Positions 8,357 to 16,460 of a DNA stretch of 64,000 nt are shown piece after piece. The notes under the pieces are model-generated. The model was not told the DNA's origin and searched no databases. It was given only the letters and a program-made list of their open reading frames with translations. The first letter of the stretch is position 1; each line of letters opens with the position of its first letter. The position numbers were made by a program, and so were the translations under genes. Location: the NCBI GenBank assembly GCA_029259595.1, contig JAJDEW010000004.1, positions 62,001-126,000 of the forward strand, given 5' to 3'. The DNA is from Planctomycetota bacterium. GTDB lineage: Bacteria > Planctomycetota > UBA1135 > GCA-002686595.

Positions 8357-9711
8357 CGCGCGTGCTGGCGGCGGAGGCGACCTGGACCGGCGCGCGCTTC
8401 GAGCGCGGCGTGCGCATCACGCTGGGCGACGACGGCCGCATCGCGGCGGTCGGGCGCGAGGCCGTCGCGGACGAGGTTCGCCTGGACGGGCGCGCGCTCT
8501 TGCCCGGCTTCGTGAACGCCCACAGCCACGCCTTCCAGCGCGGTCTGCGCGGCAAGGGCGAGCACTTTCCGGCCGGCGCCGGTAGCTTCTGGACCTGGCG
8601 CGAGGCGATGTACGCGCTGGTCGCCGAGCTCGATGCAGAGCGCATGTACGAGCTCGTGCTCGCGGCCTACCGCGAGATGCTCGCGGCCGGCATCACGACG
8701 GTGGGGGAGTTCCACTACCTCCACCATGGTCCGCCAGCGGATGCGGACGCCGCCGGGGAAGGGGACTTCGCGCTCGACGACGTCGTCCTGCGGGCGGCCA
8801 AGGACGCGGGCATCCGGCTGGTCCTGCTCCAGGCCTACTACGCCCAGGGCGGGATCGGGAAGCCGTTGTCCGCGGCTCAGCGCCGCTTTCGCACCGCTTC
8901 GCCCGAGGTCTACTGGCGCCAGTTCGACCGCTTGGCCGAGCGCCTCGATCCGGCCACGCAAACGCTCGGCTGTGTCGTGCACAGCGTGCGCGCCGCGACA
9001 CCCGACGAGCTCGCGGCGGTCGCGTCGGAAGCCCGCCGCCGCGGCCTCGTGCTGCACATGCACCTCGAAGAGCAGCGGCTCGAGCTCGAGGACTGTCGCG
9101 CGGCCTACGGCCGTGGGCCGACCGAGCTCGCGTTGGAGCGCGGAGCGGTGGACGAGCGCTTCACGTCGGTGCACGCGACGCACACGTCGCGCGCCGCTGC
9201 CGAACGGCTCTTCTCCGCCGGCGCCACGGTCTGCATCTGTCCGACGACCGAGGCCAACCTGGGCGACGGCATCGCCGCTCTGCACGAGTTCGACGACGTT
9301 GCGGGGGGTGCGGCGCGACTGGCCCTGGGGACGGACTCCAATGCGCGCATTTCGATGCTCGAGGAGCTGCGCTGGCTCGAGTACGTGCAGCGGCTGGCGC
9401 GCGAGCGGCGCGGCGTGCTGCGTGCGGCGGAGAGCGAAGCGGGCGACGTCGCCGGCCGCTTGCTCGCGATCGCGACCGCGGGCGGCGCGCGCGCGCTCGG
9501 CGTTGCGGCCGGAATACTCGCGCCCGGGAGCTTGGCCGACTTCGTCAGCGTCGACCTGACCGCGCCGGCGCTGGCGGGCGTCGACGTCGACGACCTGGCG
9601 GCCGCGCTGGCCTTCGGCTGTGGCGACGAGGTGCTGGTGGAAACGCACGTCGGCGGACGCCGCGTCGCGGGAGGCGCGCGCCTGGAGAACGCCGGAGCGG
9701 TCGCGCGATGA
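8353..9711 (+). CDS. hutF: Formimidoylglutamate deiminase HutF
   Basis: 452 residues of the amidohydrolase superfamily. Metal ligands are seen as HSH (His57, His59) in VNAHSHAFQRGLRG, then LHMHLEEQ, HATHTS and GTDSN; the FQRGLRG and SFWTWREAMY segments are characteristic of HutF. The enzyme converts N-formimidoyl-L-glutamate to N-formyl-L-glutamate and ammonia, the penultimate branch of histidine breakdown. I chose the ATG at 8353 because it overlaps the previous stop (ATGA); an in-frame GTG lies six bases earlier. No other hut gene is in the window, so the remainder of the histidine pathway must lie elsewhere. A related deaminase specificity (guanine or chlorohydrolase type) is possible but less likely. 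Confidence 0.86.
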   Translation: MTRVLAAEATWTGARFERGVRITLGDDGRIAAVGREAVADEVRLDGRALLPGFVNAHSHAFQRGLRGKGEHFPAGAGSFWTWREAMYALVAELDAERMYELVLAAYREMLAAGITTVGEFHYLHHGPPADADAAGEGDFALDDVVLRAAKDAGIRLVLLQAYYAQGGIGKPLSAAQRRFRTASPEVYWRQFDRLAERLDPATQTLGCVVHSVRAATPDELAAVASEARRRGLVLHMHLEEQRLELEDCRAAYGRGPTELALERGAVDERFTSVHATHTSRAAAERLFSAGATVCICPTTEANLGDGIAALHEFDDVAGGAARLALGTDSNARISMLEELRWLEYVQRLARERRGVLRAAESEAGDVAGRLLAIATAGGARALGVAAGILAPGSLADFVSVDLTAPALAGVDVDDLAAALAFGCGDEVLVETHVGGRRVAGGARLENAGAVAR

Positions 9712-10541
9712 AGCCGCTCGAGCTCGCCGGCATCCGCGTCGAAGGCCTCTCGATCGGTGGGATCGAGACCTTTCTCGGGCTCCCGCAGTTCAAGCTGGCC
9801 TTCGACATCGGTCGTTGTCCGCCGGAAGCCGTGCGCTACAAGCACATCCTCTTCACACACGCGCACATGGACCACATGGGAGGCGTCGCCTACCACGCGG
9901 CGACGCGCGCCCTGCGGCGCATGCCGGCTCCGACCTACGTCCTGCCGCACACGGAGGTCGCCGGCTTCGAGGCGCTCTTCGCCGCCTGGCGACAGCTCGA
10001 CGGCTCGGACCTGCCGCACACGCGTGTCGCGCTGCGACCGGGCGACGAGCACGTCCTGCGCAAGGACCTCATCGCGCGACCCTTCCGTTCGCCGCATCGG
10101 GCACCCTGCCAGGGCTACCTCGTGTCGTTGCGACGGCGCAAGCTCGACCCCGAATTCGCGGACTTGCCGCCGGGCGCGATCGCGAGCCTGCGGCGCGAGG
10201 GGCGACGGATCACCCGCGACCAGGAGACCGTCGAAGTGGCCTTCACCGGTGACACCCGCATCGATGTCCTCGACACGGTTCCCGAGCTGCGCACCGCACG
10301 CCTCCTGATCCTCGAGACGACCTTTCTCGACGACCGTGTCAGCGTCGACGAATGCCGCTCGAAGGGCCACGTGCACCTCGACGAGGTCCTCGCCCGCGCC
10401 GATCTCTTCCAGAACGAAGCGATCCTCCTGACGCACTTCTCCGCCCGCTACCGTGCGCGCGACGTCCGCGGCATCCTGAACGAACGCCTGCCTCCGTCCC
10501 TCGCCGAGCGCGTGACCCCGCTGCTCGAGGGCTTCGCTTGA
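9708..10541 (+). CDS. Metallo-beta-lactamase-fold hydrolase, RNase Z-like
   Basis: 277 residues. The zinc motif is HAHMDH (51-56), followed by the aspartate of FTGDTR and the histidine of LLTHFSARY, the pattern of RNase Z and its relatives. The RNase Z exosite arm is not evident, and the start of the fold (LGLPQFKLAFDIG) is shorter than in bacterial RNase Z (about 305 residues), so it may be a tRNA 3'-processing enzyme variant or a small-molecule hydrolase. It starts at an ATG overlapping the hutF stop and ends the five-gene chain; 195 bp follow before the next gene. Confidence 0.82.
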   Translation: MKPLELAGIRVEGLSIGGIETFLGLPQFKLAFDIGRCPPEAVRYKHILFTHAHMDHMGGVAYHAATRALRRMPAPTYVLPHTEVAGFEALFAAWRQLDGSDLPHTRVALRPGDEHVLRKDLIARPFRSPHRAPCQGYLVSLRRRKLDPEFADLPPGAIASLRREGRRITRDQETVEVAFTGDTRIDVLDTVPELRTARLLILETTFLDDRVSVDECRSKGHVHLDEVLARADLFQNEAILLTHFSARYRARDVRGILNERLPPSLAERVTPLLEGFA

Positions 10542-10736
10542 GACGCCCTCGGGCGGGTCTGCAGGCGGGGCGCTGCGGTGAGGAAGGATTTTCCCGCTTG
10601 TCGGGGGGCGCTCTCCGTCGGCGAGGAGGAGCTCGAGCGCTCTGCGAGGAGCGCGCAGAAAGGGCGCGGGGTGCATCGAGAAGTGCTCGTGGGCTCTTCC
10701 CGAGTTTTAGGAAGTCGCTTACGCTCGACCCTTGTC

Positions 10737-12221
10737 ATGTCCCGTTGTCTTCGCCTCCTCGTCCTGCTCGCTCTGACCCCGTTCGCGCACGGTCAGATCC
10801 GCAACGGTTCCTTCGAGGCCGGCAGCTTCACGGGCTGGGTGGTGAACGACGTGCCCGGGCCGTACTCGCCCTTCGAGGTGTTGCTCGCGGGCTCGCAGCC
10901 GTCAGGGCTCTTCTTCGGTTGTAGCCCGCGCGAGATCGAGCCGACCGACGGACTCTTCGCGGCGCATCACGGGTTCGACGGAGCGGGGCCGGCCACGATG
11001 CGGCTGGCGCAAGACGTCGTGCTTGGCGCTTGCGACACGCGGCTCGCCTTTGACTGGCGCGCGGGTTGGGAGATGGCGTCCTGCAGCTGCGGGGCGACCG
11101 AGGCGCGCGCCTTCTACCTGGACGTCGAGCCGCTGGGTGGGGGCGATCCGCTCGCGCGCCACGTCCTCTTGATCGCGGCGCCGGACACGGACGCCTGTGC
11201 CGTGGGTCAAACGAGCTTCGTCGATCTGTCGGCCTTCGCCGGGCAGGCGGTGCGACTCAGCTTCGAGTGGAACATCCCGCAGTTTGCGACGGGCCCGGGC
11301 TACTTCGAGCTCGACGACGTGCGCTTCACGACGCGGGTCGCAAACGGCAGCTTCGAGGCCGGCGAGTTCGGAGCCTGGACGGCGGTCGACGGGGGCGGAA
11401 CCACGCCGCTCGCGATCGTGCCTGCGGGTTCGTCGATGGGCGGCATCGTGACCGAGCCGGCGCACGGCAACGCGTCGGTGTTGACCGGATTCGCCTCGCC
11501 CGTGCCGGCGACGAAGCGCCTCTTCCAGGATGTCACGCTCGGTCCCTGCGAGACGGAGCTCTCGTTCGTCTGGCGCGCGCGCTACGGAAACGCCTTCCCG
11601 ATCACCTACGGCTTCCGGTTGGACGTCGAGCCGGCCGGAGGTGGGACGCCCTTGTTGCGGCGCGAGCTGCTCTCGATCCCGAGCGGGGCGGTCGTGGCAG
11701 ACACGGGGCATGTGGTCGAAGCGATCGACCTCGCGGCCTTTGCCGGCGAAGACGTCCGCATCAGCTTCGAATGGACGGATCCGGTCGGAACGCCGGGAGC
11801 CTCGTTGCTCATGCTCGAGCTCGACGACGTGCGCTTCGGCTGCACGACGGGAGGCGTGCTCCCGCGCTTCGGCTCGGGCGTCAACCCGCCGGGCTTCACG
11901 AGCCTCTCGCCGCCGATCGTGGGCGAGACCTGGCGCACCCGCGTCGAGCGCCCCCTCGGCGCAGTCGGCACGCTCGTCGTCATCGGATTGGGCGGCGTGC
12001 TCGAGGGCTTCCCGCTGGGCAATCCGTTCGTGGGCGAGCTCTTGCTCCTACCGCCCTTCCGCACCCCGACGGTCGAGTTCGGCGAGGAGCACGAGCTTTC
12101 GATCCGACCGAACTGCGACCTGATCGGTCGCGGCTTCGTCGCGCAGGGGGCCACGTTCACGCTGAATCCCTTCCGGATCACGCTGAACAACGCCCTCGAT
12201 CTGGTCGTCGGGACGCAGTGA
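10737..12221 (+). CDS. Exported protein with two NGSFEAG modules and a planctomycete-type C-terminal domain
   Basis: 494 residues. The ATG at 10737 gives a clean signal peptide (MSRCLRLLVLLALTPFAHGQ) cut just before the first repeat; an in-frame extension upstream is not hydrophobic. Two tandem modules follow, each opening with NGSFEAG and about 180 residues long, with alternating D-x-x-F and ELDDVRF strands that suggest jelly-roll, carbohydrate-binding-like folds. The last 120 residues, after GCTTGGVLPRFG, form a separate beta domain rich in Leu-Gly strands that is common at the C-terminus of exported planctomycete proteins. I do not recognise a catalytic motif. A role in binding extracellular glycans or in surface display is an inference only. 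Confidence 0.75.
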   Translation: MSRCLRLLVLLALTPFAHGQIRNGSFEAGSFTGWVVNDVPGPYSPFEVLLAGSQPSGLFFGCSPREIEPTDGLFAAHHGFDGAGPATMRLAQDVVLGACDTRLAFDWRAGWEMASCSCGATEARAFYLDVEPLGGGDPLARHVLLIAAPDTDACAVGQTSFVDLSAFAGQAVRLSFEWNIPQFATGPGYFELDDVRFTTRVANGSFEAGEFGAWTAVDGGGTTPLAIVPAGSSMGGIVTEPAHGNASVLTGFASPVPATKRLFQDVTLGPCETELSFVWRARYGNAFPITYGFRLDVEPAGGGTPLLRRELLSIPSGAVVADTGHVVEAIDLAAFAGEDVRISFEWTDPVGTPGASLLMLELDDVRFGCTTGGVLPRFGSGVNPPGFTSLSPPIVGETWRTRVERPLGAVGTLVVIGLGGVLEGFPLGNPFVGELLLLPPFRTPTVEFGEEHELSIRPNCDLIGRGFVAQGATFTLNPFRITLNNALDLVVGTQ

Positions 12222-12231
12222 GGCGACGCGC

Positions 12232-13473
12232 CTACTTCGCGGTCGGCGCGGCCTCGGTCGCTTTCGCGTCCGTGGCCCGGTGGTCGCGGCAGATCAGCTC
12301 GCCCAGGCTGCCCCGGCAGTAGATCAGGCCGCCGGCGAGCACGGGCTTCGTCCAGAAGCTGCCGGTTTCGATCAGCTTCGTCTTCGAGAGCTCGCGGTAC
12401 TCCTCGGGCGAGGCCTCGGCGACGATCAACTCGCCCTTCGAGCTCATGGCGAGCAGGCGACCCGGCGCCGCGGACACGGCGCCGTTGCCGATCCCGCGCA
12501 CACTCCAGCGCTCGTCACCGTACACGTTCACGCACTTCAGCACGCCGCCGTCGAAGCCGTAGAAGTGGCCGTCCATCAGGACGCAGCCGGAGAGCTGCGT
12601 CGTCAGCGTGCGACTCTCCCAGACGGGTTCGAGGCCTTCGGGACCGAACGCGAGCAGCGCGCCGGCACCCTTGCGCGTGGACGAGATGAAGATGGCCTCG
12701 TTGTCGACGACGATCGGAGAGGCGGCGTTGACGCCGCGCGTACCGCTCCACGCGTAGAAGTAGAGCTCCTTGCCGTTCGTGCGGTCGAGCACCGCCAGTC
12801 CGTCGCCGTTGAGCACGGCCAGCGCCGGCTTGCCGTCGAGCTGGAAGGCGGTGGGCGTTCCGTAGGCGTGGCCGTAGTCCTTCGAGGCCCAGACGGGCTC
12901 GCCGGTCTTCTTGTCGAGGCGCATCACCTTGCCGACGTTCACGATCAGTTCGTCCCCGAGTACGAGCGGCGCCGCGCTGAAGCCCCAGGTCGGGTAGGTG
13001 AGGTCGTGCTCGTTCTTCAGGTGGTGGTGCCAGAGGATGTCGCCCGAGCCGGCGTCGAAGGCGAACATGTTGCCCTCGCGGTTCAGCGTGTAGACATGCT
13101 CGCCGTCGATCGTCGGCGTGTTCAGGGTCCCGCCGGTGTGGGCCTGGTTCCAGATCGCCGCTTCATAGGGATGGGCCCAGAGCTCCTCGCCCGTCTCCGG
13201 ATCGAGGCACCAGATGACGTCGACGCCGCCCTCGGCGTCGTAGCCCATCGTGAAGAGGCGCCCGTCCGCGACCGTCACCGAGGAATAGCCCAGGCCGACG
13301 TTGGACTCCCAGAGGCTCTCGCTCTTGCCCTCCGAGACCCAAGCGGACTCGCGCGAGACGTCGTTCTGGTCAGGGCCGCGCCACTGCGGCCAGGAAGGCA
13401 GCTCGTCGCCGTGCGGGACGGGGACTGCGGTCGGAAGGGCCGCGAGGAGCAGAGCGAAGATCGGGATCGACAT
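12232..13473 (-). CDS. PQQ-like beta-propeller repeat protein, exported
   Basis: 413 residues. ATG at 13473 gives a signal peptide (MSIPIFALLLAALPTAVPVP); then PSWPQWRGPDQNDVS, the standard opening of planctomycete outer-membrane-biogenesis/PQQ propellers. At least six blades are visible through repeats such as LDPETGEELW, FDAGSGDILWHHH, LDKKTGEPVW and LDRTNGKELYF. PQQ-dehydrogenase active-site residues are not evident, so it is more likely a BamB-like scaffold than an enzyme. Its 3' end faces the 10737-12221 gene with only 10 bp between. A GC-rich hairpin (13533-13551) sits between it and the upstream lipoprotein gene, so separate transcription is likely. Confidence 0.86.
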   Translation of the reverse strand: MSIPIFALLLAALPTAVPVPHGDELPSWPQWRGPDQNDVSRESAWVSEGKSESLWESNVGLGYSSVTVADGRLFTMGYDAEGGVDVIWCLDPETGEELWAHPYEAAIWNQAHTGGTLNTPTIDGEHVYTLNREGNMFAFDAGSGDILWHHHLKNEHDLTYPTWGFSAAPLVLGDELIVNVGKVMRLDKKTGEPVWASKDYGHAYGTPTAFQLDGKPALAVLNGDGLAVLDRTNGKELYFYAWSGTRGVNAASPIVVDNEAIFISSTRKGAGALLAFGPEGLEPVWESRTLTTQLSGCVLMDGHFYGFDGGVLKCVNVYGDERWSVRGIGNGAVSAAPGRLLAMSSKGELIVAEASPEEYRELSKTKLIETGSFWTKPVLAGGLIYCRGSLGELICRDHRATDAKATEAAPTAK

Positions 13474-13532
13474 GTTTCGTGTTCTCGTCCAGGGAGCGCG
13501 GGCGCGCTCGGTCGCCGCGGACGATACCACGG

Positions 13533-13551
13533 CCCCGGGACGGCTCCGGGG
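13533..13551 (-). terminator. GC hairpin between two minus-strand genes
   Basis: CCCCGG and CCGGGG form a perfect 6-bp stem around a 7-nt loop, just after the stop of the 13564-15018 gene. There is no U-tract, so it would be a weak or factor-dependent terminator, or an mRNA-end stabiliser. Confidence 0.3.
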
Positions 13552-13563
13552 ACCTTACACGCT

Positions 13564-15018
13564 TCATTCGTCGTCGACGTAGCCGAGCGCGTGGAGCTGG
13601 CGCAGCCGCTCGCCTTCGTCCGGATGCTCGCCGGCCTGCGACGCGTGCCGGAGCATCCAGCGCAGCGTGTCGTGGGACGGAACGCTCTTCGGGTCGTAGC
13701 CCTGGAAGCGCAGCCAGGGGAAGTTCGTGCGCCCGTGCATGTCGTCCCCGCGCGGGATGTGTAGCAGCTCGAGGACCAGCACGCAGAGGTCGCGCACGGA
13801 GGCCTGCTCGATCAACGTCTCCGGATCGATGGCGTTGGCGGCCGGCAGGTCGCGCGGATGCTCGAAGGCGGGGCCGGCCGCGATGATGACGCCGGGCGGC
13901 GCGTCCATGTGATTGGCCGAGTTGACGCTGCGCGGCGGCGCGGCCGGATCGAAGCGTGCACCGGTCGCGATGGGCACCATGCCGTGGTCGGAGACGACGA
14001 GGATGTTCGTGTCCGCGTCCACTTGCTCGAGCAAGAGCGCGATCGAGCGGTCGAGGTAGCGAATCTCGTCGCGCAGGACGTCGCCCAGCCGCTCGATCTC
14101 CTCCGCACTGGGCGGATGCGTGTAGACCTCCGGCGCGTGGTAGCGCCAGAAGCGGTGCCCGACGACGTCCGGTCCGCCGAAGTAGACCAGGAACAGATCG
14201 TAGTCGTCCTCGGCCAGCAGCCGCGTCGCGATGCGCAGGTACGTCTCGTCGGCGCGCAGGGACCACAGGCAGTTGTCCCACAGCGTCCGGCCCAGCGGCG
14301 TCAGCGTCGCGGGGTCGACGCCGAAGCGCTCCGCGACCAGCTCGCCGATCGAAGCATCGACGTCGGCCAGCAGCTCGAAGATCTCGGGCGCGCGCTCCGG
14401 CGGATGCACCTGACCGGGGAGGTCGGGCACGATGCGACCCTTCAGGATGCGTTTGCCGTAGCTGACGTCGAGCTGACCGCGCGTGTTGGTCTGGGCCACC
14501 ATCACGCCGTTCACCTCCTCGACGGGAAACGTCATCCACCAGCCGACGACACCGACGCGGCGCTCGTAGTCGCTCGCGATGTTCCACAAGGCCTTCGTGC
14601 GTCGGTCGAGGTTCGTCATCAGCTCGACCTTGCGGCCGGCGCGGCCGGGCTTGACGAAGCCCTGGATCCCGTGGACGCCCGGCGGCTTGCCGGTCGCGAT
14701 CGTGGTCCAGATGATCGGGGAGAGCGTCGGCTCGAATGTCCGCAGGCTGCCCCACGTGCCGCGGTCCATCAGCGCCGCCAGCGTCGGCAGCTCGCCCGCG
14801 CGCAACAGCGGTGCCAGCACGCTCCACTCGAGGCCGTCGACCGCGATGACGAGCACCGGGTCGGCGTGCGCGCCGTCGCCGGCGCCGGGGATCCCGCCGC
14901 GGTTCGAGCGCGTGCAGGCGCAGACCAGCGTGAGCGCAGTCGCGAGGGCGAGCGCGCGACGGAGGCTGGAGCGCGCGCGCGTCGGGTCGGAGGAAGGCGA
15001 GGGAGCGGGGGGGAGCAT
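13564..15018 (-). CDS. Phosphodiesterase/nucleotide pyrophosphatase-family lipoprotein
   Basis: 484 residues. The signal peptide ends at a lipobox-like VCAC (cysteine about 35), so the protein is probably lipid-anchored. The core is the type I phosphodiesterase (alkaline phosphatase superfamily) fold: LVIAVDGLEWSVL supplies the first metal ligand, the nucleophile region is TLSPIIWTTIATGKPPGVHG, and later metal ligands are in GGPDVVGHRFW and VVSDHGMVP. Unlike the two sulfatase-fold proteins in this window, all expected ligands appear intact. It ends in LRQLHALGYVDDE, the short tail often found on exported planctomycete sulfatase-like proteins. Substrate (nucleotide, phospholipid headgroup or glycan phosphate) is not inferable. 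Divergent from pduO with 180 bp between. Confidence 0.84.
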   Translation of the reverse strand: MLPPAPSPSSDPTRARSSLRRALALATALTLVCACTRSNRGGIPGAGDGAHADPVLVIAVDGLEWSVLAPLLRAGELPTLAALMDRGTWGSLRTFEPTLSPIIWTTIATGKPPGVHGIQGFVKPGRAGRKVELMTNLDRRTKALWNIASDYERRVGVVGWWMTFPVEEVNGVMVAQTNTRGQLDVSYGKRILKGRIVPDLPGQVHPPERAPEIFELLADVDASIGELVAERFGVDPATLTPLGRTLWDNCLWSLRADETYLRIATRLLAEDDYDLFLVYFGGPDVVGHRFWRYHAPEVYTHPPSAEEIERLGDVLRDEIRYLDRSIALLLEQVDADTNILVVSDHGMVPIATGARFDPAAPPRSVNSANHMDAPPGVIIAAGPAFEHPRDLPAANAIDPETLIEQASVRDLCVLVLELLHIPRGDDMHGRTNFPWLRFQGYDPKSVPSHDTLRWMLRHASQAGEHPDEGERLRQLHALGYVDDE

Positions 15019-15198
15019 GGGGGAGCGGCCTACTCTGGAGGCGGTCGCGCCGAAATGCCAGCGTGACCCGTGGGCGCCCGCCGCCGTTCGCCGGGCGTCG
15101 CCCGCGGACTCCCGCTCGACGCGCCGCAGGAGCGTCTGCGGGCGCGTGCCGGCGTCGCGGTGGCGTCAGGGCGCCCGCTCGTCCATGATGCTCGGTCC

Positions 15199-15789
15199 AT
15201 GGTCCGCCTGAACAAGATCTACACGAAGACCGGCGACGACGGCACGACCGGTCTCGGCGATGGCTCGCGCCTGCCGAAGCACCACGTACGCATCGCCGCC
15301 TACGGAACCGTCGACGAGCTTTCGAGCGTGATCGGGCTCGCGGTCGCCTACGATCCGGACGCGCCGACGGCCGCGCGGCTGCGCTCGATCCAAAACGACC
15401 TCTTCGACCTCGGCGCCGACCTGTGCGTGCCGGGAGACGCGGCGGCCGAGGGCTTGCGCATCCGGTCGGGCTATGTCACGCGGCTCGAAGGTTGGATCGA
15501 CGAGGGCAACGCGCCGCTCGCGCCGCTGAACTCGTTCATCCTGCCGGGCGGTACTCCGGTCGCTGCCTGGCTGCACCTCGCGCGCACCGTGTGCCGGCGC
15601 GCCGAGCGGCTCGTGACCGAGCTGGCCGGCCGCGACGACGAGGCCGAGCGCGTGAACCCCGAAGTCGTGCGCTACCTGAACCGACTCTCGGATCTCTTCT
15701 TCGTCCTGGCGCGCGTCGCGAACGATGGCGGAAAGGCCGACATCCTCTGGAAGCCGGGCGAGTCCCAGCCGGCCGGCGAGGACGCGTGA
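15199..15789 (+). CDS. pduO: Cob(I)yrinic acid a,c-diamide adenosyltransferase, PduO type
   Basis: 196 residues. The enzyme transfers the adenosyl group of ATP to cob(I)alamin to make coenzyme B12. The N-terminus KIYTKTGDDGTTGLGDG is the ATP-binding signature of PduO-type enzymes; FILPGG, the arginine-rich AWLHLARTVCRRAERL and the C-terminal YLNRLSDLFFVLARVAN are the other conserved blocks. The ATG at 15199 places the signature at residue 6. It is the first of three stop-start coupled genes: the next begins at the GTG that overlaps its stop. Presence implies use of adenosylcobalamin by enzymes encoded elsewhere. Confidence 0.95.
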   Translation: MVRLNKIYTKTGDDGTTGLGDGSRLPKHHVRIAAYGTVDELSSVIGLAVAYDPDAPTAARLRSIQNDLFDLGADLCVPGDAAAEGLRIRSGYVTRLEGWIDEGNAPLAPLNSFILPGGTPVAAWLHLARTVCRRAERLVTELAGRDDEAERVNPEVVRYLNRLSDLFFVLARVANDGGKADILWKPGESQPAGEDA

Positions 15790-16460
15790 GGTCCGCGAGC
15801 GCGAAGAACCCGGGGCGCGACCTCGAGCTCGGTTGGTCGACGCCGCCGGCCTGGGCCGAGGCGGTCTTGCGCGTGCCGCTCGAACTCTTGTCCGATCACG
15901 CCTACTGCGAGATGGGCGCGGCCGCGACCGCCCAGGGCTTGATCGCGCGCGCGCCCGAACGGAGCTTGCTCGTCGAGCGCCTCTCCGCCCTCGCGGTCGA
16001 GGAGCTGCGCCACTTCGGCGAGGTCCACCGGCTCTTGCTCGAGCTGGGCGGGACGCTCGGGCCGTCGCGTCCGAACCCCTATGTCGACGGTCTCTTTCGC
16101 GCCCTGCGCGGCCGCAGCGTGCCGCGGCTGCTCGACCGGCTGTTGATCGGCGCGCTGATCGAACGGCGCAGTCTCGAGCGCTTCGAGCTTCTGAGCGAAG
16201 CCGCGACCGAGCCGCGACTCGTCGAGCTCTACGGACGGCTCGGTCCGTCCGAGCGAGGTCACGCACGCCTCTTCGTCGAGCTGGCGGAACGCGTCGCGCC
16301 CGCCGCGGACGTGGCACGCGAGCTGGCCTTCTGGTGCGCGCACGAGGCGCGCGTGGCCGCGGAACTGCCCTTCGCCGCGCGCATCCACGGCGGGGCACCG
16401 GCGATCGGCCTCCAGGATGCCAGCCGCACGGTCGAAACACACTCGGCGGTGCAAGCTTGA
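15786..16460 (+). CDS. miaE: tRNA 2-methylthio-N6-isopentenyl adenosine(37) hydroxylase MiaE
   Basis: 224 residues, a ferritin-like diiron monooxygenase that hydroxylates the isopentenyl group of ms2i6A37 in tRNA. Diiron ligands can be read as Glu42 in DHAYCEM, the E-x2-H of VEELRHFGE, a glutamate in GALIERRSLER and the E-x2-H of GPSERGHARL. LLSDHAYCEMGAAATAQ is a strong MiaE signature. The start is a GTG inside the pduO stop (GTGA). The reaction needs O2, so the organism is exposed to oxygen. The next gene starts at TTG inside this gene's stop. Confidence 0.93.
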   Translation: MRSASAKNPGRDLELGWSTPPAWAEAVLRVPLELLSDHAYCEMGAAATAQGLIARAPERSLLVERLSALAVEELRHFGEVHRLLLELGGTLGPSRPNPYVDGLFRALRGRSVPRLLDRLLIGALIERRSLERFELLSEAATEPRLVELYGRLGPSERGHARLFVELAERVAPAADVARELAFWCAHEARVAAELPFAARIHGGAPAIGLQDASRTVETHSAVQA

